A stretch of 28,754 nucleotides of DNA from CAVUAF01 sp964460655. GTDB taxonomy: Bacteria > Acidobacteriota > Terriglobia > Terriglobales > Acidobacteriaceae. Both the position numbers and the translations under genes were made by a program. Location: assembly GCA_964460655.1 (NCBI GenBank), contig CAYWSH010000032.1, positions 1 to 28,754 of the forward strand. Reading direction: 5' to 3'. Under the pieces are notes generated by a model that searched no databases, had not been told where the DNA came from, and saw nothing but the letters and a program-made list of their open reading frames with translations. This document shows, piece by piece, positions 22,356-28,754 of the stretch. The number at the start of each line of letters is the position of its first letter. The stretch's first letter is position 1.

Positions 22356-25271
22356 ATGACATCCAGCCGTCGCTCATTGCTTTCCGTCTTCATTTGCCTC
22401 GCTCTTTCGTTGTCGGTGTTTGCGCAGACCGCACCGAAAGCGGCTGCGCCTAAGGCGTCGAACCAAAACGCCGCCGCGAAGACCTCGCCGGCAGTGGCCG
22501 CACAAGCGACGACGGCGGCGCGCAGCAGCATCGCGGTGCCGAAGCTCGCTTATGAGAAGTACAAGCTGAAGAACGGTCTCGACGTCATTCTGCTCGAGGA
22601 CCATCGCCTGCCGCTGGTGGCCGTGAACATCTGGTACCACGTTGGACCGGCGAACGAGCGGCCGGGCCTTACGGGCTTCGCGCACCTCTATGAGCACATG
22701 ATGTTCGAGGGCTCGCGGCACGTGGGCGAGAAGGCGCACTTCAAATACATGGAGGCGGCGGGCGCGAGCGACATCAATGGCACCACAGATTTCGATCGCA
22801 CGAATTATTTCGAGACGCTGCCGTCGAACGAACTCGAAAAGGCGCTCTGGCTGGAAAGCGACCGCATGGGCTTCCTGCTCGACACACTCGACGAAGCGCG
22901 CCTGGCGAACCAGCGCGACGTCGTCCGCAACGAGCGCCGCGAAGGTGAGAACGCACCCTATCAGTTGGTGGAAGAAGGCCTGTTCCACACGATGTACGAA
23001 AAGACGCATCCTTATTACGCGTACGTGATCGGGTCGCACGCCGACATCGAATCGGCGAAGCTCAACGACGTCCGCGACTTCTTCCGCCGTTACTACTCGC
23101 CGAGCAACGCGTCGCTGGCCATCGTCGGCGACGTGGACAAAGTGAAGGCGAGGGCCCTCGTCGAAAAATACTTCGGCACCCTCCCCGCGGGGCCGCCAGC
23201 GCCGAAGATCACGGCACAGACCAAGGCCATCACGAGCGAGCGACGAGCGACCATCACCGACCAGGTGCAATTGCCGCGCGTCTATATGGGCTGGATCACG
23301 GCGCCGATCTACAAGCCGGGCGACGCCGAAGCCGACCTGCTCGCGCAGATCCTGGGCGGCGGCAAGTCGAGCCGGTTGTACAAGAAGCTTGTCTATGAAA
23401 AGCAGATTGCGCAGAGCGTGAGCGTGAGCGAGAACTCGCTGATGCTGGGCTCGATGTTCGAGATCACGGCCACGGCGAAACCTGGCGTGAAACCAGAGCA
23501 ACTGGAAGCGGCGATCGATGAGGAGCTCGATGCGATCCGCAAGACGCCGGTCACCGCGGCGGAGCTGGAGCGCGCGCGCAACAGCATCGAGTCGCGCATC
23601 ATCCGCGCGTTGCAGACGCTCGGCGGATTCGGCGGCGTCGCCGACCGCCTGAACACCTACAACCACTATCTGGGCGATCCGGGATACCTGGCGCAGGACA
23701 TCGGCCGTTACGAGCAGGCCACGCCCGCGGCGCTACAGAAGTTCGCGTCGGCGATGCTTGGCAAGAACCAGCGCGCCGTCATCTACGGCGTGCCCGGCGA
23801 AAAGAAGATCGACGATGTGCCGCAGGCGAAGAATGAGGTCGCGCCCACTCCGCCCCCAGCCGACCGCGAGCCGTGGCGGAGCACGGTGCCGGGTCCGGGA
23901 CCGGCGTCGAAGCTGAACCTGCCGGCGCCGCAAACGTTCAAGCTGGCGAACGGCCTCACCGTCATGCTGATGGAGCGGCACAACCTGCCGGTGATCGCGG
24001 CCAGCGTCTACGTGCTCGCAGGAACGGAGACGAACCCGGCGGACAAGTCGGGGCTTTCCGGCTTCGCGGCCGACATGCTCGATGAAGGCACGACGAAGCG
24101 TTCCACGCTGAAGATCGCGGAAGACGCCGACCAGATCGGCGCCTCGATCAGTTCGGGTAGTTCGACCGACGCGGCACGCGTCGACGTGAGCGTGCTTTCC
24201 AAGAACACCGATGCGGCGTTCGATCTGCTCTCCGACGTCACGCTGCATCCGGCGTTCGACGCCAAGGAACTGGACCGCGTGCGCAAGCAGCGACTGACTT
24301 CACTCCTACAGGAGAGCGACGATCCGGCACAGCTCGCGGCCAAAGCGCTGTACCGCGTCATCTACGGCGCGAAGCATCCGTATGGCTACCTCGCGCTCGG
24401 CACCGAGGCGGCGATCAAGGGCACAACGCGCGACGACCTGACGAGCTTCTACGCGCAGCACTACCACCCGAACCAGGCAGCACTGGTGGTTGCCGGTGAC
24501 ATTACGGCTACGCAGTTGAAGACGGAGGCCGAGAAATACTTCGGCGGCTGGACCGGCACGGCACAAGCGGCAACCGTCCCACCGGTCAGCATGAGCACGG
24601 CGCGCAAGATTGTGATCGTCGACAAGCCCGCGGCGCCGCAAACGCAAATGCGCATCGGTCACCTCGGGCCGGCGCGTTCGACTCCCGATTATCCGCAGCT
24701 CGAGGTTATGAACACGATGTTGGGCGGCCTGTTCTCCAGCCGTATCAACATGAATCTGCGCGAGGAGCATGGCTACACCTACGGCGCCGGCTCGCGCTTC
24801 CGCTACTTCCGCGGCCCGGGACCGTTCTATGCGGCAGGCGGCATCCGCACGGACGTGACCGCGCCGGCAGTGGCAGAGGTCTTCAAGGAATTCGACCGCA
24901 TGCGGACGACGGAGCTGACGGCCGAGGAGTTGAAGATGTCGCAGGACTTCATCGCGCGCTCACTTCCGGGTGATTTTGAGACGTCGGAAAGCACGGTGGG
25001 TTCGACGGCGCAGATCTTCGTCTACGGCCTGCCCAATGACTTTTGGCTCACGCTGCCCAGCCGTGTGGCAACGGTGAGCGCCGCCGACGTGCAGCGTACG
25101 GCGCAGAAATACCTGCAGCCTGACAAGATGGCGATCGTCGCGGTGGGCGATCGTGCCAAGATCGAGCCGGAGCTGCAGAAGCTGAACCTCGGTCCGGTTG
25201 AGCTGCGCGACACGGAAGCGAACCTGGTGACGGGGAACGCGAAGCCCGCCGCGTCGCCGTCACAACCGTAG
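22356..25271 (+). CDS. Exported M16 family zinc peptidase with two M16 repeats
   Basis: A 971-aa protein. A signal peptide (MTSSRRSLLSVFICLALSLSVFAQ) is followed by an Ala/Pro/Lys-rich stretch (to about 60). The first M16 half carries the inverted zinc motif HLYEH (H110, E113, H114) and the third ligand Glu in RNERREG (E193). The second half (from about residue 510, FKLANGLTVMLMERHNLPV) lacks HxxEH, which is normal for two-repeat M16 proteins. Its later part keeps SRINMNLREEHGYTYGAGSRF, which closes the active site in such enzymes. It is probably periplasmic and degrades peptides. ATG 22356 has AGGAG with 5-nt spacing. It follows pheT but has its own -10-like box. Confidence 0.93.
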   Translation: MTSSRRSLLSVFICLALSLSVFAQTAPKAAAPKASNQNAAAKTSPAVAAQATTAARSSIAVPKLAYEKYKLKNGLDVILLEDHRLPLVAVNIWYHVGPANERPGLTGFAHLYEHMMFEGSRHVGEKAHFKYMEAAGASDINGTTDFDRTNYFETLPSNELEKALWLESDRMGFLLDTLDEARLANQRDVVRNERREGENAPYQLVEEGLFHTMYEKTHPYYAYVIGSHADIESAKLNDVRDFFRRYYSPSNASLAIVGDVDKVKARALVEKYFGTLPAGPPAPKITAQTKAITSERRATITDQVQLPRVYMGWITAPIYKPGDAEADLLAQILGGGKSSRLYKKLVYEKQIAQSVSVSENSLMLGSMFEITATAKPGVKPEQLEAAIDEELDAIRKTPVTAAELERARNSIESRIIRALQTLGGFGGVADRLNTYNHYLGDPGYLAQDIGRYEQATPAALQKFASAMLGKNQRAVIYGVPGEKKIDDVPQAKNEVAPTPPPADREPWRSTVPGPGPASKLNLPAPQTFKLANGLTVMLMERHNLPVIAASVYVLAGTETNPADKSGLSGFAADMLDEGTTKRSTLKIAEDADQIGASISSGSSTDAARVDVSVLSKNTDAAFDLLSDVTLHPAFDAKELDRVRKQRLTSLLQESDDPAQLAAKALYRVIYGAKHPYGYLALGTEAAIKGTTRDDLTSFYAQHYHPNQAALVVAGDITATQLKTEAEKYFGGWTGTAQAATVPPVSMSTARKIVIVDKPAAPQTQMRIGHLGPARSTPDYPQLEVMNTMLGGLFSSRINMNLREEHGYTYGAGSRFRYFRGPGPFYAAGGIRTDVTAPAVAEVFKEFDRMRTTELTAEELKMSQDFIARSLPGDFETSESTVGSTAQIFVYGLPNDFWLTLPSRVATVSAADVQRTAQKYLQPDKMAIVAVGDRAKIEPELQKLNLGPVELRDTEANLVTGNAKPAASPSQP

Positions 25272-25292
25272 CCAAACCGCGCGCCGCGCGCC

Positions 25293-25314
25293 TACAATCG
25301 CGCGAGCAGGAGGT
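25293..25314 (+). promoter_or_regulatory. -10 box and strong ribosome-binding site of the aminotransferase gene
   Basis: TACAAT (25293-25298) and AGGAGGT (25308-25314), the latter 5 nt before ATG 25320. Confidence 0.6.
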
Positions 25315-25319
25315 TTGCC

Positions 25320-26435
25320 ATGCATGTTTCGCGTCGCACGCTACTCACCGGGCTCGGAGTCTCCGCCGCGGTCGTTACCACGGGCCGCGTCTTTCCGTGG
25401 GAAGAGCTGCTTGTCGGCCAGGTGCGTCGCGCCACGCCGCGCGCCGGCATGGTCATCCTGAGCAGCAATGAGAATCCCTACGGACCGTTGCCGCACGCCC
25501 TCGATGCCATGCGGGCGGCGCTGCCGGTCGGCAATCGCTACGCCTTCCGGCAGACGGGCGAGCTCGTCGACAAACTCGCCGCTTATAACAAGGTGGCGAC
25601 GAACCGCGTGGTCGTCGGTAACGGCTCTACCGAGATCCTGAAGATGGCCGTCGCCGGCTACACGGGCCCGGGCAAGAAACTGATCTACGGTGCGCCGACG
25701 TTCGAAGCCGCTGCCGGCTACGCGCAGGGTTGTGGCGCCGAACTTGTTCCCGTCGCGCTGACGAAGTCCTTCGCGCACGACCTCGATGCCATGCTCGCTG
25801 CCACGAAGACGGGCAGCGGTTTGATCTATATCTGCAATCCGAACAATCCGACGGCGAGCATCACGCCGTTCAACGATCTGAAGGAATTCGTGCGGCGCGT
25901 GCCGGGCACGTACGCGGTACTCATGGACGAGGCGTATCACCACTTCGCCGTCGGCTTCCCCGGCTACGACACGTTCATGGGGCAAGACAAGGTGATCGTG
26001 GCGCGCACCTTCTCGAAGGTGTACGGCATGGCGGGTGTGCGGCTCGGCTACGCCGTCAGCTCACCGGACATGCTGAAGCCGATGCTGCCGCACCAGCTCG
26101 ATACCAACATCAATGCGATGGCCGCGGCGGCGGGCGCGGCGTCGCTCGACGACGACACGGCGATGAACGAGACCGCTAAGCGCATGGTCGCCGACCGCGA
26201 AGAGTTCCTGAAGCAGGCCAAGACGCGCAACCTGACTGTCGTTCCAACACTGGCGAATTTTGCGATGTTGCGTAGCGGGCGTCCAGCGCGGCAACTCGGC
26301 TCGGCGTTCAGCGAGAAGGGAATCCTGGTCGGTCGGCCGTTTCCCGCGATGGACGACCACTTGCGCGTCTCGTTCGGCACGCCGACGGAGATGCAGAAGT
26401 TCTGGGTGGCGTGGGACGAGATCATGAAGGCGTGA
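25320..26435 (+). CDS. Class I/II PLP aminotransferase (HisC-like) with Tat signal
   Basis: A 371-aa fold-type I aminotransferase related to histidinol-phosphate aminotransferases. PLP contacts: the internal-aldimine Lys K233 in ARTFSKVYGMAG, D203 in LMDEAYHHF, the CNPNNPT motif near 172-178 and Arg in GVRLGY. It begins MHVSRRTLLTGLGVSAAVV, a twin-arginine-type signal (S-R-R-T-L-L plus hydrophobic region), implying export of the folded, cofactor-loaded enzyme. That is unusual for an aminotransferase. The early motif SSNENPYGP is HisC-like. The start is ATG 25320 with AGGAGGT. No histidine-pathway genes are adjacent, so amino donor and acceptor are unknown. It lies 48 nt after the M16 peptidase. 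Confidence 0.88.
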   Translation: MHVSRRTLLTGLGVSAAVVTTGRVFPWEELLVGQVRRATPRAGMVILSSNENPYGPLPHALDAMRAALPVGNRYAFRQTGELVDKLAAYNKVATNRVVVGNGSTEILKMAVAGYTGPGKKLIYGAPTFEAAAGYAQGCGAELVPVALTKSFAHDLDAMLAATKTGSGLIYICNPNNPTASITPFNDLKEFVRRVPGTYAVLMDEAYHHFAVGFPGYDTFMGQDKVIVARTFSKVYGMAGVRLGYAVSSPDMLKPMLPHQLDTNINAMAAAAGAASLDDDTAMNETAKRMVADREEFLKQAKTRNLTVVPTLANFAMLRSGRPARQLGSAFSEKGILVGRPFPAMDDHLRVSFGTPTEMQKFWVAWDEIMKA

Positions 26436-26477
26436 ACGTCCACAGGGAGGAAGGGAGTAGGGGAGGCAAGCAGGACT

Positions 26478-26483
26478 TACAAT
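26478..26483 (+). promoter_or_regulatory. -10 box upstream of the DUF1223 gene
   Basis: TACAAT. The predicted leader would include the GTCATCCTGAGG repeat at 26493-26526. Confidence 0.3.
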
Positions 26484-26492
26484 AAGATAACC

Positions 26493-26526
26493 GTCATCCT
26501 GAGGCCCGGTTTTGGCCGAAGGATCT
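26493..26526 (+). repeat. GTCATCCTGAGG-family single arm
   Basis: GTCATCCTGAGGCCCGG followed by TTTTGGCCGAAGGATCT, like the left arm at 13275-13309 but unpaired. It ends directly at an in-frame ATG (26527). Confidence 0.85.
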
Positions 26527-26547
26527 ATGCATTTGCTTTTTGATCTT

Positions 26548-27273
26548 ATGAAACGCATTCCTCCCGTCCTCCCATCCTCGCTGTTGCTGTTGATCCTCGT
26601 CGTCCCGGCGCTGGCCCAGCAGCCAGTCGTCGTCGAGCTCTTCACGTCCGAAGGCTGCTCCGATTGTCCGCCGGCCGACGCCATTCTGCGCTCGCTCGAG
26701 CAGTCGCCGAAACTCGCGAATGCCGAGATCATCCCGCTCGGCTTCCACGTTGATTACTGGGACCACCAGGGCTGGCGTGACCGCTTCTCGTCGAGTGACT
26801 ACACGCGCCGCCAGCAGCGCTATGCCGGCAACTTCGCGCTGCAGTCGCCGTATACACCGCAAGTCGTCGTGGATGGCCGCGCCGAGGTCGTGGGTAACGA
26901 CCGCGCCGCCGTCTCCAAGGCGATCAGCGATGCCGGCAAGCGCGAAAAGGCCGACGTTCGCATCACGCGTCCTGCGGCCGATACGCTCGACGTCACGGTG
27001 CGCGGCGGTGGGCGGTGCGATGTGCTCTTTGCCATGACGGAATCGGACCTCACCAGCTCCGTCGCCGCCGGCGAGAACAAAGGACGCAGACTGCAGCACT
27101 CGGCGGTGGTCCGCAGCTTCCAGTCGATCGGCAAGATGAACGACTCATTCCACGCATCGTTCCGCATCCATCCCGATGCGACGTGGAACGCGCAGAAGCT
27201 GCGCGGCGTGATCGTGGTGCAGCGCCAGGGCCAGGCGGAGATCGTGGGCGCGGCGGCGATCCCCTTGAATTAG
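26548..27273 (+). CDS. Exported DUF1223 family thioredoxin-like protein
   Basis: A 241-aa protein. It has a signal peptide (MKRIPPVLPSSLLLLILVVP, cleavage after ALA) and then the family signature VVELFTSEGCSDCPPAD with a CxxC pair (C37, C40). Next is HVDYWDHQGWRDRF, typical of DUF1223, and the YTPQVVVDG stretch that marks a thioredoxin-like fold. The second half is a beta-rich region. ATG 26548 was chosen for the clean signal peptide; ATG 26527 at the end of the repeat is in frame and would add seven residues. Redox activity is plausible because of CxxC but has no demonstrated function that I know of. Single gene between the aminotransferase and tyrA. Confidence 0.88.
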   Translation: MKRIPPVLPSSLLLLILVVPALAQQPVVVELFTSEGCSDCPPADAILRSLEQSPKLANAEIIPLGFHVDYWDHQGWRDRFSSSDYTRRQQRYAGNFALQSPYTPQVVVDGRAEVVGNDRAAVSKAISDAGKREKADVRITRPAADTLDVTVRGGGRCDVLFAMTESDLTSSVAAGENKGRRLQHSAVVRSFQSIGKMNDSFHASFRIHPDATWNAQKLRGVIVVQRQGQAEIVGAAAIPLN

Positions 27274-27276
27274 TTT

Positions 27277-27320
27277 GTCATCCTGAGCGAGGCGATTTTT
27301 CTTTGTCGAGCGAAGGATCT
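27277..27320 (+). repeat. GTCATCCTGAGCGA-family single arm
   Basis: GTCATCCTGAGCGAGG to GAGCGAAGGATCT, in the 124-nt space between the DUF1223 gene and tyrA. Unpaired. Confidence 0.8.
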
Positions 27321-27385
27321 AGGCGAGCGACCGTGCCTGCCGCCTCGTTTGCGGCAGGTTGGACGCGCGACGCGAGCATCCGCGT

Positions 27386-27391
27386 TACTAT
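27386..27391 (+). promoter_or_regulatory. -10 box directly before tyrA
   Basis: TACTAT, 6 nt, then GTG 27398; same geometry as mtaB. No Shine-Dalgarno sequence. Confidence 0.5.
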
Positions 27392-27397
27392 GGCTGC

Positions 27398-28306
27398 GTG
27401 CTGCGTCAGATCACCATCATCGGCACCGGCCTGATCGGCGGCTCGCTCGGCCTTGCCGCGCGCAAACAGGGCGTCCGCGTGGTCGGCTGCGACCGCGAGC
27501 CTGTGCTGCAGCAGGCGAAGGCGATCGGTGCGGTCGACGCGGTCCATGGCGACGCTTTCGCAGCGTGCCGCGGCAGCGAGCTTGTGGTGCTGGCGACGCC
27601 GGTGGGCGCGATCATTGACTTGCTCGAGAAGCTCGGGCCATTGCTTCCACCTGGGACGCTGCTCACCGACGTGGGCAGTACGAAGACCGAGGTTGTCACG
27701 CGCGCTCGCGCGGTATTTGGCAATGCGGTCGGCGAGCGCTTCCTCGGCGGACATCCCATGGCCGGCAAGGAACACAGCAGCATCGAGCACGCGTCGGCCG
27801 ACTTGTTCCGCGGTGCGGCGTGGATCCTTACGCCGGCGAACGGCGCGGTTGGCGAGAAATGGGGCCCATTGCGCGACCTGTTGAGCGCGATCGGCGCGCG
27901 CTCTCTGACCCTTGACGCAACGGCGCAAGACCGCCTGTGCGCCTGGGTCAGCCACCTGCCACAGTTCATCGCGACCGCGCTGGCGGCGACGCTGGTGGAT
28001 GAGTTCGGCACTGCCCCTACAGACGCGGACGAGAGCGTCCGCGCCACGCATGCCTCGTTAAACGATGTGCATGCCGTCGGCGGGCGCGCGCTGCGCGAGA
28101 TGACGCGCATTGCCTCGAGCCCTTACTCGATGTGGCGCGACATCGCCTTCACCAACGCCAAGAACATCGAGGACGCGCTGCTGTGTCTGGAGCAGCGGCT
28201 GGCGCACTTGCGCGAGAACTTGCGAACACCAGAGTTGCGCGCTGAGTTCGACCGCGCGAACAGCTTTCACCACGGAGACATGGAGCCACGGAGGAAACAA
28301 GAGTAA
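27398..28306 (+). CDS. tyrA: Prephenate/arogenate dehydrogenase
   Basis: A 302-aa NAD(P)-dependent enzyme of tyrosine synthesis that oxidatively decarboxylates prephenate (or arogenate). The Rossmann motif is GTGLIGGSLG at the N-terminus, the beta-2 end VVGCDRE is basic/acidic, and LVVLATPVGAI follows. The catalytic region has TDVGSTK and FLGGHPMAGKEHS, with the conserved His after it in CAWVSHLPQFIATALA. The C-terminal helices (ALREMTRIASSPYSMWRDI) are typical. GTG 27398 is used because the Rossmann strand begins four residues later; a codon 39 nt upstream is in frame but overlaps the -10-like box. There is no ACT domain, so feedback control by that domain is absent. Monofunctional, with no chorismate mutase domain. 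Confidence 0.93.
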   Translation: MLRQITIIGTGLIGGSLGLAARKQGVRVVGCDREPVLQQAKAIGAVDAVHGDAFAACRGSELVVLATPVGAIIDLLEKLGPLLPPGTLLTDVGSTKTEVVTRARAVFGNAVGERFLGGHPMAGKEHSSIEHASADLFRGAAWILTPANGAVGEKWGPLRDLLSAIGARSLTLDATAQDRLCAWVSHLPQFIATALAATLVDEFGTAPTDADESVRATHASLNDVHAVGGRALREMTRIASSPYSMWRDIAFTNAKNIEDALLCLEQRLAHLRENLRTPELRAEFDRANSFHHGDMEPRRKQE

Positions 28307-28357
28307 AGCCCTCCAGCGGCCGCTCATCCTGAGCGTACCGGTCTTCGCCTGCGGACT

Positions 28358-28408
28358 CTGAATCAGCGAAATCTGCGAAGGACCCTCTGCGTAATCTGCG
28401 GTTTAAGG
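28358..28408 (-). repeat. CCGCAGAT dispersed repeat, copy 2
   Basis: On the minus strand it begins CCTTAAACCGCAGATTACGC and ends TCGCTGATTCAG, close to the full length of copy 1 (5011-5060). It forms an inverted pair with copy 3. Confidence 0.85.
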
Positions 28409-28436
28409 CTTTGCCCAGCCTCGGCATGGCCTGAAT

Positions 28437-28486
28437 CTTAAACCGCAAGATCAAGCAGACTAAGAGCGCCGATTACGCGGATACTG
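28437..28486 (+). repeat. CCGCAGAT dispersed repeat, copy 3
   Basis: CTTAAACCGCAAGATCAAGC to GATTACGCGGATACTG; diverged but same length. It faces copy 2 with a 28-nt loop between, so the pair could fold into a long imperfect hairpin between tyrA and nuoB. Confidence 0.8.
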
Positions 28487-28512
28487 AACGAATCCTGAAC
28501 GTGCTCCCAGGT

Positions 28513-28541
28513 TTGACTCAAGCGTTCCGAGTCCCTATCCT
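28513..28541 (+). promoter_or_regulatory. Sigma-70-type promoter of the nuo operon
   Basis: TTGACT (28513-28518), 17-bp spacer, TATCCT (28536-28541). Predicted start near 28548 and a leader of about 46 nt that contains the octamer repeat. Confidence 0.65.
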
Positions 28542-28551
28542 ACGTTCAGGC

Positions 28552-28591
28552 CGATCGTGCGATGATTCGATCATCCGATCGTCCGATGCCT
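28552..28591 (+). repeat. CGAT octad element in the nuoB leader
   Basis: Five tandem eight-base units each beginning CGAT (CGATCGTG, CGATGATT, CGATCATC, CGATCGTC, CGATGCCT), ending 2 nt before the nuoB ATG. Period eight, unlike the heptad elements. No Shine-Dalgarno sequence is left in front of the ATG. Confidence 0.8.
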
Positions 28592-28593
28592 TT

Positions 28594-28754
28594 ATGGCCT
28601 GGCTGCAGAACAAATTCGAAAAGAACTTCATGATCACCTCGGTGGACTACGTGTTCAATTGGGCACGCAAGTCCGCCGTGTGGCCCATGACGTTCGGCCT
28701 GGCGTGCTGTGCTATCGAAATGATCGCTTCTTCGACGGCGCGCTTCGACATCGC
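28594..28754 (+). CDS. nuoB: NADH-quinone oxidoreductase subunit B (3' partial)
   Basis: The first 53 codons of the Complex I subunit that carries iron-sulfur cluster N2 at the quinone site. Family features: MAWLQNKFEKNFMITSVDYV, then ARKSAVWPMTFGLACCAIEM with the tandem Cys pair ligating N2, and SSTARFDI at the window edge. The gene continues beyond 28754. ATG 28594 has no Shine-Dalgarno site because the octamer repeat fills the leader, but the promoter at 28513-28541 is good. It presumably heads nuoBCD..., which cannot be seen here. Confidence 0.95.
   Translation, partial: MAWLQNKFEKNFMITSVDYVFNWARKSAVWPMTFGLACCAIEMIASSTARFDI

Noticed and set aside
22374..23666. Long open frame antisense to the M16 peptidase
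   Set aside because: Same reason: biased composition, no motifs, no start signals.
1..28754. Phage, transposon, toxin-antitoxin or defence island
   Set aside because: No integrase, transposase, capsid, nuclease, restriction or toxin-like genes were seen; the gene content is housekeeping.

Overview
This is a GC-rich (roughly 60-65% by eye) bacterial chromosome segment, almost certainly from a scaffolded draft or metagenome assembly, since it holds two 100-N gaps (3932-4031 and 14680-14779). The gene content (very short PheT without the tRNA-binding OB domain, SpoIIE-type PP2C phosphatase, CT398-like zinc-ribbon coiled-coil protein, GH20/GH42/ROK sugar cluster, many dispersed intergenic repeats) fits Acidobacteriota best. 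That assignment is inference from recalled family distributions, not a search result.

Layout. 1-4976 (+): a carbohydrate block with the C-terminal part of a GH20 beta-hexosaminidase-like enzyme fused to a SnoaL/DUF4440-like domain, a GH42-like beta-galactosidase broken by an apparent one-base deletion near 3331 and then by the first gap, and a ROK-family sugar kinase. 5099-7522: a deoxynucleoside kinase (-), HU (+) with a good promoter and terminator, a DnaC-like ATPase (+) and a small membrane protein (-). 7614-9602 (+): a CT398-like coiled-coil/zinc-ribbon protein and an RlmI-like rRNA methyltransferase. 9701-13965 (-): a membrane SpoIIE/PP2C phosphatase, hisS and a gamma-carbonic-anhydrase-like protein. 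14110-15562: rpsU (+), a zinc-ribbon protein cut by the second gap (+) and a single-domain response regulator (-). 15692-22280 (+): mtaB, then the translation cluster infC-rpmI-rplT-pheS-(small membrane ORF)-pheT. 22356-28754 (+): a double-domain M16 peptidase, a Tat-exported PLP aminotransferase, a DUF1223 exported protein, tyrA, and the start of nuoB with a clear promoter.

Most genes are housekeeping and I see no phage, transposase, CRISPR or defence genes. The unusual content lies between and inside genes. (i) Short elements are built from 3-4 degenerate tandem heptamers, often as two inverted arms. The sequence of the unit differs at each site but the 7-nt period is constant. They occur at about seven loci, including in-frame inside mtaB and pheT, where both encode the peptide NDQRPTT, and in the infC-rpmI, rpmI-rplT and pheS-pheT spacers. 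(ii) A GTCATCCTGAG...GGATC palindromic family abuts or enters several genes. (iii) A ~50-bp CCGCAGAT element occurs as three close copies plus a partial one. (iv) At least five genes have a -10-like hexamer exactly 6-7 nt before a start codon with no convincing Shine-Dalgarno site, suggesting leaderless transcripts. (v) infC appears to start at ATC behind a strong Shine-Dalgarno sequence, which would fit IF3 autoregulation.
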